NCBI GenBank assembly: GCA_026415675.1
Contig: JAOAGQ010000033.1
Location: 1 to 64,000 of the forward strand
Direction of reading: 5' to 3'
DNA from: Syntrophorhabdaceae bacterium
GTDB taxonomy: Bacteria; Desulfobacterota; Syntrophorhabdia; Syntrophorhabdales; Syntrophorhabdaceae
DNA length: 64,000 nt
The position numbers and the translations under genes were made by a program. Positions 43,570-52,461 of this stretch are shown here, in pieces (position 1 is the first letter of the stretch; each line of letters starts with the position of its first letter). A model generated the notes under the pieces. It had not been told where the DNA came from. It was given only the letters and a program-made list of their open reading frames with translations, and did not search any database.

Positions 43570-44659
43570 GGGTATAGGCCTTCTCACCGAGACCCAGTTT
43601 TTCAGCATAATCGAGTTGTATCCGCCAGTCTATCGCTGGGTATAGTGCCTTCCATTTGTCCATCCCGTCTTTTAAGTCTTTTTTGATCGCCGTACCTGGT
43701 AAGGCCTGTTCATTGTTTACAAGGTCACAGGATGCGGCGTCTATGGAGACAGGGTCGAAAGAGGCGAGTATCCCGATGTCCCTTACGATCGGGGCATCGC
43801 TATTTGGATAACAGTCGCAGGCAGGACTTATCTGTATGAGAAAGTTTAGAAAAAAACTTTTCTTTTCCTTTCCGGATAAGGCACCGGCGGCATGCTCAAC
43901 CATCTTCTTCTGAAATACGTCCTGAGACTCGCACCACTGGACCTCCATTGCCTCGAATTGACATATAAGGATACATTCACCACACCCTATGCATTTCTCC
44001 TCATTTATCGAGGCCTTTTTCTGGGAGACGGTGATGGCCCCGGAAGGGCAGAAATGGGTACATTGCCTGCACCCTGTGCATTTCTCCGTATTTACCTTGG
44101 GGGCTATTCCGCTGTGCTGGATTAACTTCCCTTCCCTTGTGGCGCAACCCATACCGAGGTTTTTTAATGTACCCCCGAAGCCGGAGAGTTCATGGGCCTT
44201 AAAATGGGTAACCCCTACTATACCGTCTGCGTCTATGATCCCTTTTGCGATGCTCACTTCTTTGAGGACCTCCCCTTTTACAGGTACTTTCCTTCCTTCT
44301 TTCCCCTTTAAACCGTCGGCGATAAAAATGGGGCACGATGTGCAGGAAAAACCAAACCCGTTTTCAATGGCCGTCACATAGTGGCTAATCCCATCACTTC
44401 TCGAGCCCTTATAAAGTGTATTCGTGTCCGTAAGAAATGGTTTTGCCCCTGTCTTTTTTACACAATCCGCTATCGTCCTTAAAAAAATGGGTCTCAAATA
44501 AGAGGTGTTACCCTTTTCACCGAAATGTACTTTGATGGCTATCAGTTCGTCTTTTTTAAATCGTTTATCTATTTTTAGCCTGTTTATCAGATCCTCTATC
44601 TTATTTAGCAGATTCCTTTTTGGTGTTGTCCTCATATCCGTATAGTAGACCTTTGACAT
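43556..44659 (-). CDS. DUF362 protein with two 4Fe-4S clusters
   Basis: A 367-residue protein. The DUF362 domain (AIKVHFGEKGNTSYLRP, GVTHFKAHELSGFGGTLKNL) is interrupted at ~190-250 by a 2[4Fe-4S] ferredoxin unit: CTGCRQCTHFCP and CIGCGECILIC. Members are presumed electron-transfer or maturation proteins of anaerobes; the reaction is unknown. It is divergent from the third acyl-CoA dehydrogenase, 106 bases away. Confidence 0.88.
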   Translation of the reverse strand: MSKVYYTDMRTTPKRNLLNKIEDLINRLKIDKRFKKDELIAIKVHFGEKGNTSYLRPIFLRTIADCVKKTGAKPFLTDTNTLYKGSRSDGISHYVTAIENGFGFSCTSCPIFIADGLKGKEGRKVPVKGEVLKEVSIAKGIIDADGIVGVTHFKAHELSGFGGTLKNLGMGCATREGKLIQHSGIAPKVNTEKCTGCRQCTHFCPSGAITVSQKKASINEEKCIGCGECILICQFEAMEVQWCESQDVFQKKMVEHAAGALSGKEKKSFFLNFLIQISPACDCYPNSDAPIVRDIGILASFDPVSIDAASCDLVNNEQALPGTAIKKDLKDGMDKWKALYPAIDWRIQLDYAEKLGLGEKAYTLIKI

Positions 44660-44730
44660 ATGGCTCCTCTCTATTTCTATTTAACTTATAGGAAAATTAT
44701 GTTAGAAGTATTTAAAAATTGTCAACACAA

Positions 44731-44749
44731 AAAAATTGGTCCAATTTTT
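44731..44749. promoter_or_regulatory. Perfect 19-base palindrome, candidate operator
   Basis: AAAAATTGG-t-CCAATTTTT is an exact 9-bp inverted repeat about a single base. It ends one base before the AAGGAGG ribosome site of the third acyl-CoA dehydrogenase. A TetR- or MarR-type repressor of fatty-acid genes could bind here; no such regulator is in the window. Confidence 0.55.
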
Positions 44750-44765
44750 GAAGGAGGAGTTTTTC

Positions 44766-45944
44766 ATGTTAAATCTTTCGGAAAAGCACGGCATGATAAG
44801 GATGATCGCAGAGAAGATCGCAAAGGAGAAAGTGGCCCCGAGGGCAAAAGAGATAGATGCCACAGGAGCGTTCCCGTGGGATCTGGTAGAAATATATAAG
44901 AAACACGGTTTTCTCTATCTCATGCTTCCGGAGAGATACGGCGGTCTCGACGGAGACATCACCTCCCTCTGTCTTGTTATAGAGGAGCTTGCAAAAGTAT
45001 CGGGGGCATCCTCTCTCATTCCCCTTGCACACAACGTTGGTCTTATGCCCATAATGGTTGCAGGAAACGATGAACAGAAGGACTATATCTATAGCAAGAT
45101 CGCCGAGCCGGATAGACTTTACCTCGTTGCCTTTGCATTGACAGAGCCCGATGCAGGTTCAGATGCATCCCACATGAGGACGAGGGTGGTAAAAGAAGGG
45201 GAATACTATTACCTAAACGGTAAGAAGTCGATGATCACAAACGGGGCGAATGCCCAGATATACACCGTTTTTGCAACATCCAATCCCAAGCTGAGGACAA
45301 AAGGTATTTCCGCATTTTACGTGGAGAGAGACTACCCCGGGGTGATTATCGGAAAGAGCGAGGATAAGATGGGTATGATAGGCTCGGACATCACAGAGCT
45401 TATCTTTGATAATGTAAGACTCACAAAAGAAAACCTCCTCGGGCAGGAAGGGGATGGCTGGGATATAGCGATGTCAACGCTCAACCTGTCGAGGCCTGCC
45501 GTAGGGGCACAGGCGGTGGGGATCGCCCAGGGTGCCCTTGACTTTTCCGTGGAATATGCATGGAAAAGGGTGCAGTTCGGTCAGAAGCTCGCAGATTTTG
45601 AGGGGATTCAATTTATGATCGCCGATATGGCAACCCAGATAGAGGCCGCAAGGGCCCTCGTCTATGATGCTGCCCACCTCCTCGATATGAAGGTATACGA
45701 AAGGGACAAGATGAGCGCCATCGGCGTCGATAAGATGTCGGCCATGGCAAAGGTATATTCCGCAGATACCGCTATGAAGGTCACAACGGATGCCGTTCAG
45801 ATCCTCGGCGGGTATGGCTATACAAAGGAGTATCCCGTTGAGAGGATGATGAGAGATGCAAAGGCAACGCAGATATACGAAGGCACAAACCAGATCCAGA
45901 GGATAGTGATTGCCCGGGATATATTCAGAAAATTTATGCCTTAA
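44766..45944 (+). CDS. Acyl-CoA dehydrogenase (short/branched-chain type)
   Basis: A 392-residue FAD enzyme with all standard landmarks: AFALTEPDAGSD, MITNGANA, GFEGDGW-like GQEGDGWDI, and RDAKATQIYEGTNQIQRIVIAR with the catalytic Glu in IYEGT. It resembles butyryl-CoA or other short-chain dehydrogenases. ATG at 44766 is chosen for the strong GAAGGAGGAG site. It appears monocistronic and is probably controlled through the palindrome just upstream. Confidence 0.94.
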   Translation: MLNLSEKHGMIRMIAEKIAKEKVAPRAKEIDATGAFPWDLVEIYKKHGFLYLMLPERYGGLDGDITSLCLVIEELAKVSGASSLIPLAHNVGLMPIMVAGNDEQKDYIYSKIAEPDRLYLVAFALTEPDAGSDASHMRTRVVKEGEYYYLNGKKSMITNGANAQIYTVFATSNPKLRTKGISAFYVERDYPGVIIGKSEDKMGMIGSDITELIFDNVRLTKENLLGQEGDGWDIAMSTLNLSRPAVGAQAVGIAQGALDFSVEYAWKRVQFGQKLADFEGIQFMIADMATQIEAARALVYDAAHLLDMKVYERDKMSAIGVDKMSAMAKVYSADTAMKVTTDAVQILGGYGYTKEYPVERMMRDAKATQIYEGTNQIQRIVIARDIFRKFMP

Positions 45945-45953
45945 AAATCTTTT

Positions 45954-46307
45954 TTAATACATCTTCTCTTCGTATTCTACAGGTATGGGATGATGCTTGG
46001 ACTCAACGGATAGGTTGTACTGGACCTCCATCTTCTCTATAAACTCGAATATGGGGATCGCCGGCATTGTTGTAAGCTGGACAGTGCCCCTTGCCCCGAG
46101 TTCGATCGATACCCTTGCGATGGTCTCATTGTTTGGGGCCTCAAGGATGTTTATAAAATCGTATTCCCCCATCACCGCATACTGGGCCAAGACTTTTGCG
46201 CCCATCATCTCGATCTCTTTATCTACCTCTTTTATCCTTTCGGGATTTTTCTTAATCGTTCTCCTACCTTCGTCTGTCAGTTTGCTGAACATGATGTATA
46301 TAGGCAT
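45954..46307 (-). CDS. GYD-domain protein
   Basis: A 117-residue small protein. The family core is recognisable in MFSKLTDEGRRTIKKNPERI, MGEYDFINILEAPN and GTVQLTTMPAI. GYD proteins form ferredoxin-like dimers of unknown function and are often near metabolic genes in anaerobes. AGGGGGT precedes the ATG. Confidence 0.85.
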   Translation of the reverse strand: MPIYIMFSKLTDEGRRTIKKNPERIKEVDKEIEMMGAKVLAQYAVMGEYDFINILEAPNNETIARVSIELGARGTVQLTTMPAIPIFEFIEKMEVQYNLSVESKHHPIPVEYEEKMY

Positions 46308-46405
46308 TTTTTGACCCCCTAATATTTTTTATCAAAGTATAGTCTAAGTAAGGGGTTTGTCAATAAAATTCTCTTTTCGTTTTTTCCCTTAATCTCAATA
46401 GGACG

Positions 46406-47464
46406 TTATCCATATATTACCCCCCCTCCCACCACGATATCACCTTTGTAGATAACAACGGACTGTCCTGGTGTTACAGCATAAACAGGATTGTCGAATA
46501 TCACCTCCATCTTATCCCCTGAAATGTAGATACGGCAACCCTCCTCTGTCTGTCTGAACCTTACTTTTCCGGAGAGTTCTCCTGATAGATGGCCTTCGTC
46601 ATTATAGAGCATGTTTACACTATGGGCGAGAACATGTCTTGTTTTCAAAAGTTCCTTTGGGCCTACAACTAAAGTATTTTCTTCAGGGATCAGTTGAAGG
46701 ACATACAAAGCCTCTCTGTAGGGTGTACCCAACCCCTTTCTCTGCCCTACGGTGTAATAGTGGAGTCCATTATGGTAACCGAGGATATGGCCCTCTACGT
46801 GCCGTATGGGCCCTTTAGACTCTCCGATCTTATGCCTTAGAAAACCTCTTATATCCCCATCAGGGATAAAACAGACATCCTGGCTTTCCTTTGAATCTCC
46901 CATGCCCCATCTCTGTGTGACAGGATGGTTTCTGATAGATTTTTTCCTCCACCTACCGAGAGGGAAGAGAATATGCCCTAAATATTCCTTCTCTATAGGG
47001 TATAGAAAGTACGACTGGTCTTTTTCCCTATCCACACCTTTTTTGAGGACAAAACCTCTCTGATCCTCCTCGATTGCCGCATAATGACCGGTAGCTACCA
47101 TATCCGCCCCTATGGACAGGGCCTTTTTAAGGAAGGCGTTAAATTTGATAAACCTGTTACACAGGACGCAGGGGTTTGGGGTCCTACCGTTTTTATACTC
47201 ATTGATGAAATGATCGACGACATAGGCCTGAAATTCATCCCTTAAGTTCATCACATAGTGGGGGATGGATAGTTCATGGGCGATCTTTTTTGCCCTTAAA
47301 ATCATATCGGCAGAGCAACACGCCCTTGGGTTTTTAATATTTTTTATCTCCTTCGGGAGCAGTTGAAAGGTAACGGCGACAACATTATAACCGCTCTCTT
47401 TTAAGAGATAGGCAGAAAAGGAGCTATCGATGCCCCCGCTTACTGCGATAAATACCGTTTTCAT
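46406..47464 (-). CDS. mnmA: tRNA-specific 2-thiouridylase MnmA
   Basis: A 352-residue enzyme that thiolates U34 of tRNA-Glu, -Gln and -Lys. Visible motifs are the PP-loop SGGIDSSFSAY, the catalytic cysteines in NPCVLCNRFIKF and SQDVCFIPDGD, plus GHYAAIEED and KDQSYFLYP. Length is normal. It is divergent from the CtpA gene. Confidence 0.94.
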   Translation of the reverse strand: MKTVFIAVSGGIDSSFSAYLLKESGYNVVAVTFQLLPKEIKNIKNPRACCSADMILRAKKIAHELSIPHYVMNLRDEFQAYVVDHFINEYKNGRTPNPCVLCNRFIKFNAFLKKALSIGADMVATGHYAAIEEDQRGFVLKKGVDREKDQSYFLYPIEKEYLGHILFPLGRWRKKSIRNHPVTQRWGMGDSKESQDVCFIPDGDIRGFLRHKIGESKGPIRHVEGHILGYHNGLHYYTVGQRKGLGTPYREALYVLQLIPEENTLVVGPKELLKTRHVLAHSVNMLYNDEGHLSGELSGKVRFRQTEEGCRIYISGDKMEVIFDNPVYAVTPGQSVVIYKGDIVVGGGVIYG

Positions 47465-47500
47465 AGTTGAGATAATATATCATATATGAGAAAGGGAAGA

Positions 47501-47529
47501 TTGAATTTTTAAAGATTTTGTAGTATTAT
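47501..47529 (+). promoter_or_regulatory. Sigma-70 promoter of the CtpA gene
   Basis: TTGAAT (47501-47506), 17 bases, TATTAT (47524-47529), ending 19 bases before the ATG. Spacing is ideal and each box differs from consensus at one or two bases. Confidence 0.55.
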
Positions 47530-47548
47530 CGAAGAGGAGGAAAAAATT

Positions 47549-48856
47549 ATGGATAAAAAATGGAAGATTTCTCTGAGCCTTTTTCTCGTTTCCGTTTTTT
47601 TGCTCGGTTTTCTCATAGGGGCCTCTGCCCAGGGGAAGAAGGTATATTCAAAGATCGGGGACAGCAAAGAGATATACGAATATCTGAAGACCTTTTCCGA
47701 TGCCATAGACCTTATTAAAAGAAGCTACGTTGACGAGGTGAAAGACAGAGATATCATCTATTCCGCCATAAAGGGTGTACTCGAATCGTTAGACCCCCAT
47801 TCCACCTTTCTCACCCCGGATATGTACAAGGACATGCAGACAGAGACAAAGGGTGAATTCGGGGGCATAGGCATAGAGATCACGATAAAAGACGGATTCC
47901 CAACAGTAATCACCGCTATAGAAGATACCCCGGCCTATAAGGCAGGTTTAAAGTCAAACGACCATATCATAAAAATAGATGGCAAGCCCGCAAGAAACAT
48001 GAGCCTTATGGATGTGGTGAAGATGATAAGGGGGCAGAAGGGTAAGCCCGTCACCCTTACGATCATGAGGGAGGGGTTTACAGTACCGAAAGACTTTACC
48101 GTGGTAAGGGATGTGATAACGGTAAAGAGCGTAAAATATAGGATGATAGACAACGGCTACGGGTATATTAGAATTGCCCAGTTTCAGGAGAGGACCGCAA
48201 AGGACCTTGACAATGCGATAAAAGACCTCGAGAAGATGAACAAGGAAAAACCTTTGAAGGGCATACTCCTCGATTTGAGAAATAATCCCGGGGGTTTGCT
48301 GGAACAGGCGGTAGATGTCTCCGATAAATTTCTAAGCGAAGGTTTAATCGTCTACATAGAGGGCAGACAAAAAGAGGAATCGAAGATGAACTTTTATGCG
48401 AGCAAAAAGAACGATTATACAGGACCTCTTGTCGTCCTCGTAAACGAGGGAAGCGCCAGTGCATCGGAGATCGTGGCGGGGGCCATGCAGGATTACAAAA
48501 GGGCGATCATCGTTGGGGCGAAGACATTTGGGAAGGGTTCTGTTCAAACGATATACCCGTTGAGTGATGGCTCCGCTGTGAGATTGACCACGGCAAAGTA
48601 TTACACCCCGAAGGGAAGGTCGATCCAGGCGGAAGGTATAGTCCCTGATATTCTAATCGATAACAACTACGTGAGATCCACAAAAGAAAAGATGGTTCCC
48701 TTAAAGGAAAAGGATCTGGAGAGACACCTCGAGGTTGATAAAAATTCAACCCCAAAAACAGAGGGTAGCCCCCAGGGTCTCATAAACGAGGACGATTTCC
48801 AGCTTGTCATGGCGCTACAGATTCTAAAGAGCTGGGATGCCTTAAGGGGTAAATAA
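47549..48856 (+). CDS. ctpA: C-terminal processing protease (S41 family)
   Basis: A 435-residue periplasmic protease. It has an N-terminal signal/anchor (LFLVSVFLLGFLIGASAQ), a PDZ domain (~95-175; FGGIGIEITIKDGFPTVITA) and the tail-protease core. The catalytic Ser is in NEGSASASEIVAGAMQDY and the Lys in TFGKGSVQTIYPL. It trims the C-termini of exported proteins. AGGAGG precedes the ATG. Confidence 0.94.
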   Translation: MDKKWKISLSLFLVSVFLLGFLIGASAQGKKVYSKIGDSKEIYEYLKTFSDAIDLIKRSYVDEVKDRDIIYSAIKGVLESLDPHSTFLTPDMYKDMQTETKGEFGGIGIEITIKDGFPTVITAIEDTPAYKAGLKSNDHIIKIDGKPARNMSLMDVVKMIRGQKGKPVTLTIMREGFTVPKDFTVVRDVITVKSVKYRMIDNGYGYIRIAQFQERTAKDLDNAIKDLEKMNKEKPLKGILLDLRNNPGGLLEQAVDVSDKFLSEGLIVYIEGRQKEESKMNFYASKKNDYTGPLVVLVNEGSASASEIVAGAMQDYKRAIIVGAKTFGKGSVQTIYPLSDGSAVRLTTAKYYTPKGRSIQAEGIVPDILIDNNYVRSTKEKMVPLKEKDLERHLEVDKNSTPKTEGSPQGLINEDDFQLVMALQILKSWDALRGK

Positions 48857-48862
48857 AAAAGC

Positions 48863-50566
48863 CTATACAAGCATATTTAACGGGAATTCATAGTATACGG
48901 CCCCACCAGGACAGGCGATCCTGCAACACCCGCAGTGCCAGCATTCGTCGTAGTAAGTGGGTTCCGGCCCTTTTTTTGTCATCGTAAGGACAAGACCAGG
49001 GCAGTTTTCTACACAGCACCCACATAAAGTACAGTGACCGCAGTGCATACAGCGGCTCGCCTCTGTTTTCGCCTCATCGAGGTCAAGGCCCTTTTCCATC
49101 TCCTGGAAGGCCGTTACCATCCCATCGACGGGGATTTTTATTGTCTTTACCCGCCCTTTCTTTTCAAAGAAATCCGCATTCATGATTTCATGGTACTCTA
49201 CTACATGGGGGACAATCTGTCCTTCCATCGCTTTCCGAACGATATGGCCTTCACCGTTTATTATGATCTTTTCTCTTCCATCAAAACCCTTCCCCCTTAA
49301 ATAGGAGTCTATGGCCACTGCGGCATGTCTACCACTCCCTATGGCATGGGCGACGGTAGAAGGCCCCGACACCACATCCCCTGCGGCAAAGAGTCCGGTC
49401 TTTGAGGTCATATAAGTATCGGGATGGACATATAGGGTTCCCTTCGGGGTTCCCTTAAGATTAAACCCATCGCCGAGGAAATCGAGGTCAGGTTGAACAC
49501 CTATTGCGGATATGACTCTATCGGCTACAATAATCTCGATCTCGCCCTCCTCGGTCACCGCTGATAGCGTACCTTTTTCATCAAAATTAAAGGAAGACAC
49601 CTTCCGATGTTTAACAAGGAATCTTCCGTCCCCGTTTCTCGATACCTCTGTAACCAGCCTCGAGTGTTTTATATCGATATTTTCAAGTCGGGCCTGTTCG
49701 ATGTCCTCTTTGGGGGCACACATATTATCGGGCCCCTCAACGCAGAGAATCTTTATATCGGAGGCGCCGAGTCTTTTTACAGTAAAGGCGCAATCAAAGG
49801 CAACCCCGCCCCCTCCTATGATCACAACTTTTTCCCCTATGTATGTTCTGTTACCGAGATTTACCTGTCTTAAAAATTCTGTGCCTGGGATCGCCGATTC
49901 GGCCCCGGGGAAGTCGGGTCTTTTTGCCTTCCATGCCCCTGTTGCCATCAGGCATGCATCGTATTCGGCCATGATTTTAGAAAAATCGATATCCCTTCCC
50001 ACCTTTGTATTGGACACGATGGAGACACCGAGTTCGAGGATCTGACCTATTTCTCTATCGACGACATCTTTGGGAAGTCTAAAATCAGGGACGAGTAAAC
50101 GGGGGATCCCCCCTGGCATAGGGGCCGCATCGAATACGGTTACCTCATGGCCGAACAGGGCCGAAAAATAGGCACAGGTCAGTCCTGAAGGTCCTGCCCC
50201 TATGATCGCAAGCCTTTTCCCTGTTGGACCCTCCTTTTTGGGCTTTCCAAGAAAAGCGGGGTCTGCCTTTTCTGAGACGCACCTCTCGAGGGCTTTAATG
50301 GAGATCACCTCATCGTGGTTCCCCCTGTTACATGAATCCTCACAGGGGTGGGCGCATATGCGTCCTGTGATGGAAGGAAAGGGGTTCCTCGACCTTATAT
50401 AAGACAGGGCATCTTCGATCATGCCTTCTTTTACCAGTCCATGGGACTTCTGTATGGGGTTGCCTGCAGGGCAGGCGACCTCACACGGTGAGGTCCTCTC
50501 TTGCTTTTCATATCTTTCAGGATATATGGTCCTTTCTTCGAGTTCTCTACTGAATTTAGGGGGCAT
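48863..50566 (-). CDS. FAD/NAD(P) oxidoreductase with 4Fe-4S domains (GltD-like)
   Basis: A 567-residue electron-transfer protein. The N-terminal cysteine domain typical of glutamate synthase small subunits (CEVACPAGNPIQKS, CAHPCEDSCNRG) is followed by an FAD fold (LAIIGAGPSGLTCAYF) and an NAD(P) fold (VVIIGGGGVAFDCAF). The C-terminus has two ferredoxin-like clusters (CMHCGHCTLCGCCVENCPG; CWHCGCCRIACPGG). It probably moves electrons between NAD(P)H and its flavoprotein partner encoded 13 bases upstream. It lacks a glutamate synthase large subunit, so that role is excluded. Confidence 0.85.
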   Translation of the reverse strand: MPPKFSRELEERTIYPERYEKQERTSPCEVACPAGNPIQKSHGLVKEGMIEDALSYIRSRNPFPSITGRICAHPCEDSCNRGNHDEVISIKALERCVSEKADPAFLGKPKKEGPTGKRLAIIGAGPSGLTCAYFSALFGHEVTVFDAAPMPGGIPRLLVPDFRLPKDVVDREIGQILELGVSIVSNTKVGRDIDFSKIMAEYDACLMATGAWKAKRPDFPGAESAIPGTEFLRQVNLGNRTYIGEKVVIIGGGGVAFDCAFTVKRLGASDIKILCVEGPDNMCAPKEDIEQARLENIDIKHSRLVTEVSRNGDGRFLVKHRKVSSFNFDEKGTLSAVTEEGEIEIIVADRVISAIGVQPDLDFLGDGFNLKGTPKGTLYVHPDTYMTSKTGLFAAGDVVSGPSTVAHAIGSGRHAAVAIDSYLRGKGFDGREKIIINGEGHIVRKAMEGQIVPHVVEYHEIMNADFFEKKGRVKTIKIPVDGMVTAFQEMEKGLDLDEAKTEASRCMHCGHCTLCGCCVENCPGLVLTMTKKGPEPTYYDECWHCGCCRIACPGGAVYYEFPLNMLV

Positions 50567-50579
50567 GGTCTCTCTCCTT

Positions 50580-52229
50580 TTATAACCAGGCGATCTTTAT
50601 TTCCCCATCCTCCTGCCAGAGGGCGACCTTTTTTGCGTATTCGGGGTTCAGTTCGGGGTAGTCGCTTCTTCTGTATATCGCCCTTCCTGTCTCTTTCCGC
50701 TCCAATGTTGCCATTGTTGCGAGCTGACAGGCCTTAAGGAGGTGTATGGCTTCATTGGTTCTCAGTAGTTCACGGAAATCCTTTGCGTATAATCTATCCG
50801 TATAGCCCTCTATGAATGTTAATCTCTCGAGGGCGCACATTATCCCCTTCTCATTTCTGACGAAGCCCATATAATAGTTCATCACCTGCCTTATTGCCTG
50901 TTCAAACCTTCTGTAATCGATGCCGTCCTCTTTCTCCTTCATAGGCTCAAAGGCCCTGTTTAGTCCTCTATCCACCTCGTCCATGTCTAAATCGGGCAAG
51001 GTATTTATCTTCGACAGGGAATTCCCTGCCTCGACGGCGGCGATATAGCCACTGCACATGGAGCCCGAGAATGAATAAAAGACACAGCCGTTATAAAGGC
51101 CGCATACGGTGGATTCGAAATTCTCCTCCGTTAGGATCATCCCTCCGAGCTCTATCTCCGATAGTTCCACTTCCATAGGATATCGGGCAAAATCGATACC
51201 CCTCTGTTCAGCATAATCGAGGAATGTGGCCTTATCTCCGGGCATTAGCACGTACTGGAGGTGGTGGAGTTCGTCCTTATCGCAGTGTCTCATATCCATA
51301 TAGAAAGGCGGTCCCTTCCCCTCTGTAAGCTCTCTGTGTGTGCCCATGATCTGGAAACGCCTGGGCCCGTTCTCCATCATGGGGTGGTATTTCCCCATGA
51401 AACGTTCGCCAAGGGCATTTAGTTCGTGGGCCCCAACGGCATTTATACCGTTCATCCCTGCCGAGCCAAAACTCTTAGGGAGGAGGGTTGCCTGTTGACC
51501 TATGTCCATGTTTATGATCTTCGCCCCTACCTCATAGGCAAGCACATACTGACTCCCCGTGTTGTAGGGGCTATGCCATGTGTTGTAGGGGTTCCCCGTT
51601 GAATTGGTTGTGGCACGGTTTGCGCTATTGCCGAGGGCGAGGATCGTTGCCTTTGCCTTAAATACGTATGGGGTGCCATCGAGTACATGAAAACCTACCG
51701 CTCCAACAACCCTGCCGTCCTTTTTAATCAGCCTTGTGATGAACACATGGTCTATCACCTGAACACCCATCTGCCTTATCTTTTTGGCAAGGCGCATCTT
51801 TATCACCTGACCGTTCTCTATGTTGATAAACCATGCCCCTGGCTGGCCAAAACCCACGGTCCTCAAGAGGGAACCATCGGGATTTTTTGCAAATTTAACG
51901 CCTATCTCCTTTAATACCTCGAGCATTAAAGGCATGGCCTCAGCCCACCTCAAGAGCATGGATTCCGTATAGCCGCTTAAAGGCCCTTTAAAGAAGTTTA
52001 CAAGGGCATAGGGGGTATCCGTTTCATCCCCCTCATTTAATACGGCCATGAAATGGTCGTTTCCCCCTCCCAGGGCTCCGGAGCTTTCAAGTTTACCTTT
52101 GTCCACCATCACAACTGAGGCGTTCTTTTCCCTCGCGCCTATCGCTGCCCCGCATCCCGCTGCCCCTGAACCGAGGATCAGTATGTCGCTTTCGATAATT
52201 TTCATTTCAGGATAATGGTTTGATTTCAT
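50580..52229 (-). CDS. FAD-binding oxidoreductase (fumarate-reductase/AprA superfamily)
   Basis: A 549-residue flavoprotein. The FAD motif is ILGSGAAGCGAAIGAREKNA, followed by GALGGGNDHFMAVL and ANRATTNSTGNPYNTWH, which recall adenylylsulfate reductase alpha rather than succinate dehydrogenase. The C-terminal helical domain is present. No AprB or sdh subunits adjoin; its partner is the downstream NAD(P)/Fe-S protein. ATG at 52229 is used because GGAGG lies seven bases before it; an ATG at 52244 lacks a site. The substrate is unknown. It is the first gene of a two-gene operon. Confidence 0.82.
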   Translation of the reverse strand: MKSNHYPEMKIIESDILILGSGAAGCGAAIGAREKNASVVMVDKGKLESSGALGGGNDHFMAVLNEGDETDTPYALVNFFKGPLSGYTESMLLRWAEAMPLMLEVLKEIGVKFAKNPDGSLLRTVGFGQPGAWFINIENGQVIKMRLAKKIRQMGVQVIDHVFITRLIKKDGRVVGAVGFHVLDGTPYVFKAKATILALGNSANRATTNSTGNPYNTWHSPYNTGSQYVLAYEVGAKIINMDIGQQATLLPKSFGSAGMNGINAVGAHELNALGERFMGKYHPMMENGPRRFQIMGTHRELTEGKGPPFYMDMRHCDKDELHHLQYVLMPGDKATFLDYAEQRGIDFARYPMEVELSEIELGGMILTEENFESTVCGLYNGCVFYSFSGSMCSGYIAAVEAGNSLSKINTLPDLDMDEVDRGLNRAFEPMKEKEDGIDYRRFEQAIRQVMNYYMGFVRNEKGIMCALERLTFIEGYTDRLYAKDFRELLRTNEAIHLLKACQLATMATLERKETGRAIYRRSDYPELNPEYAKKVALWQEDGEIKIAWL

Positions 52230-52267
52230 CGCCAACCTCCTCATGTCGGCCCCGGAGGCCTTGTCTA

Positions 52268-52296
52268 TTTATAAAAAACTTAACTTGTGTTTGCAA
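52268..52296 (-). promoter_or_regulatory. Sigma-70 promoter of the flavoprotein operon
   Basis: On the minus strand TTGCAA (52296-52291), 17 bases, TATAAA (52273-52268). It lies about 40 bases before the start codon of the AprA-like gene. Confidence 0.6.
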
Positions 52297-52339
52297 TATT
52301 TTTTTAAGTCGAGCATACCCCGGAGGGTCTATTTTTGTA

Positions 52340-52368
52340 TGGAAATCCAAGTATTTTTTTGATATGAT
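52340..52368 (+). promoter_or_regulatory. Possible sigma-70 promoter for tRNA-Glu
   Basis: TGGAAA (52340-52345), 17 bases, TATGAT (52363-52368). Transcription would begin about five bases before the tRNA. The -10 box is good and the -35 box weak. Confidence 0.4.
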
Positions 52369-52379
52369 TCTACGACTTC

Positions 52380-52452
52380 GGTCCCATCGTCTAGTGGCCT
52401 AGGACGCTGGCCTCTCACGCCGGAAACGCGAGTTCGAACCTCGCTGGGACCA
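52380..52452 (+). tRNA. tRNA-Glu (anticodon CTC), CCA not encoded
   Basis: Acceptor GGTCCCA (52380-52386) pairs with TGGGACC (52445-52451), with discriminator A at 52452. The anticodon stem CTGGC/GCCGG encloses CTCTCAC, giving anticodon CTC for GAG codons. The T arm is GCGAG-TTCGAAC-CTCGC. After the discriminator the sequence reads TAAA, so CCA must be added enzymatically, unlike the tRNA-Gly at the start of the window. Confidence 0.93.
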
Positions 52453-52461
52453 TAAATTAGA

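Noticed and set aside
48863-50566. Annotation as glutamate synthase small subunit
   Set aside because: There is no large subunit nearby, and the C-terminal double-cluster domain and flavoprotein partner point to a different reaction.
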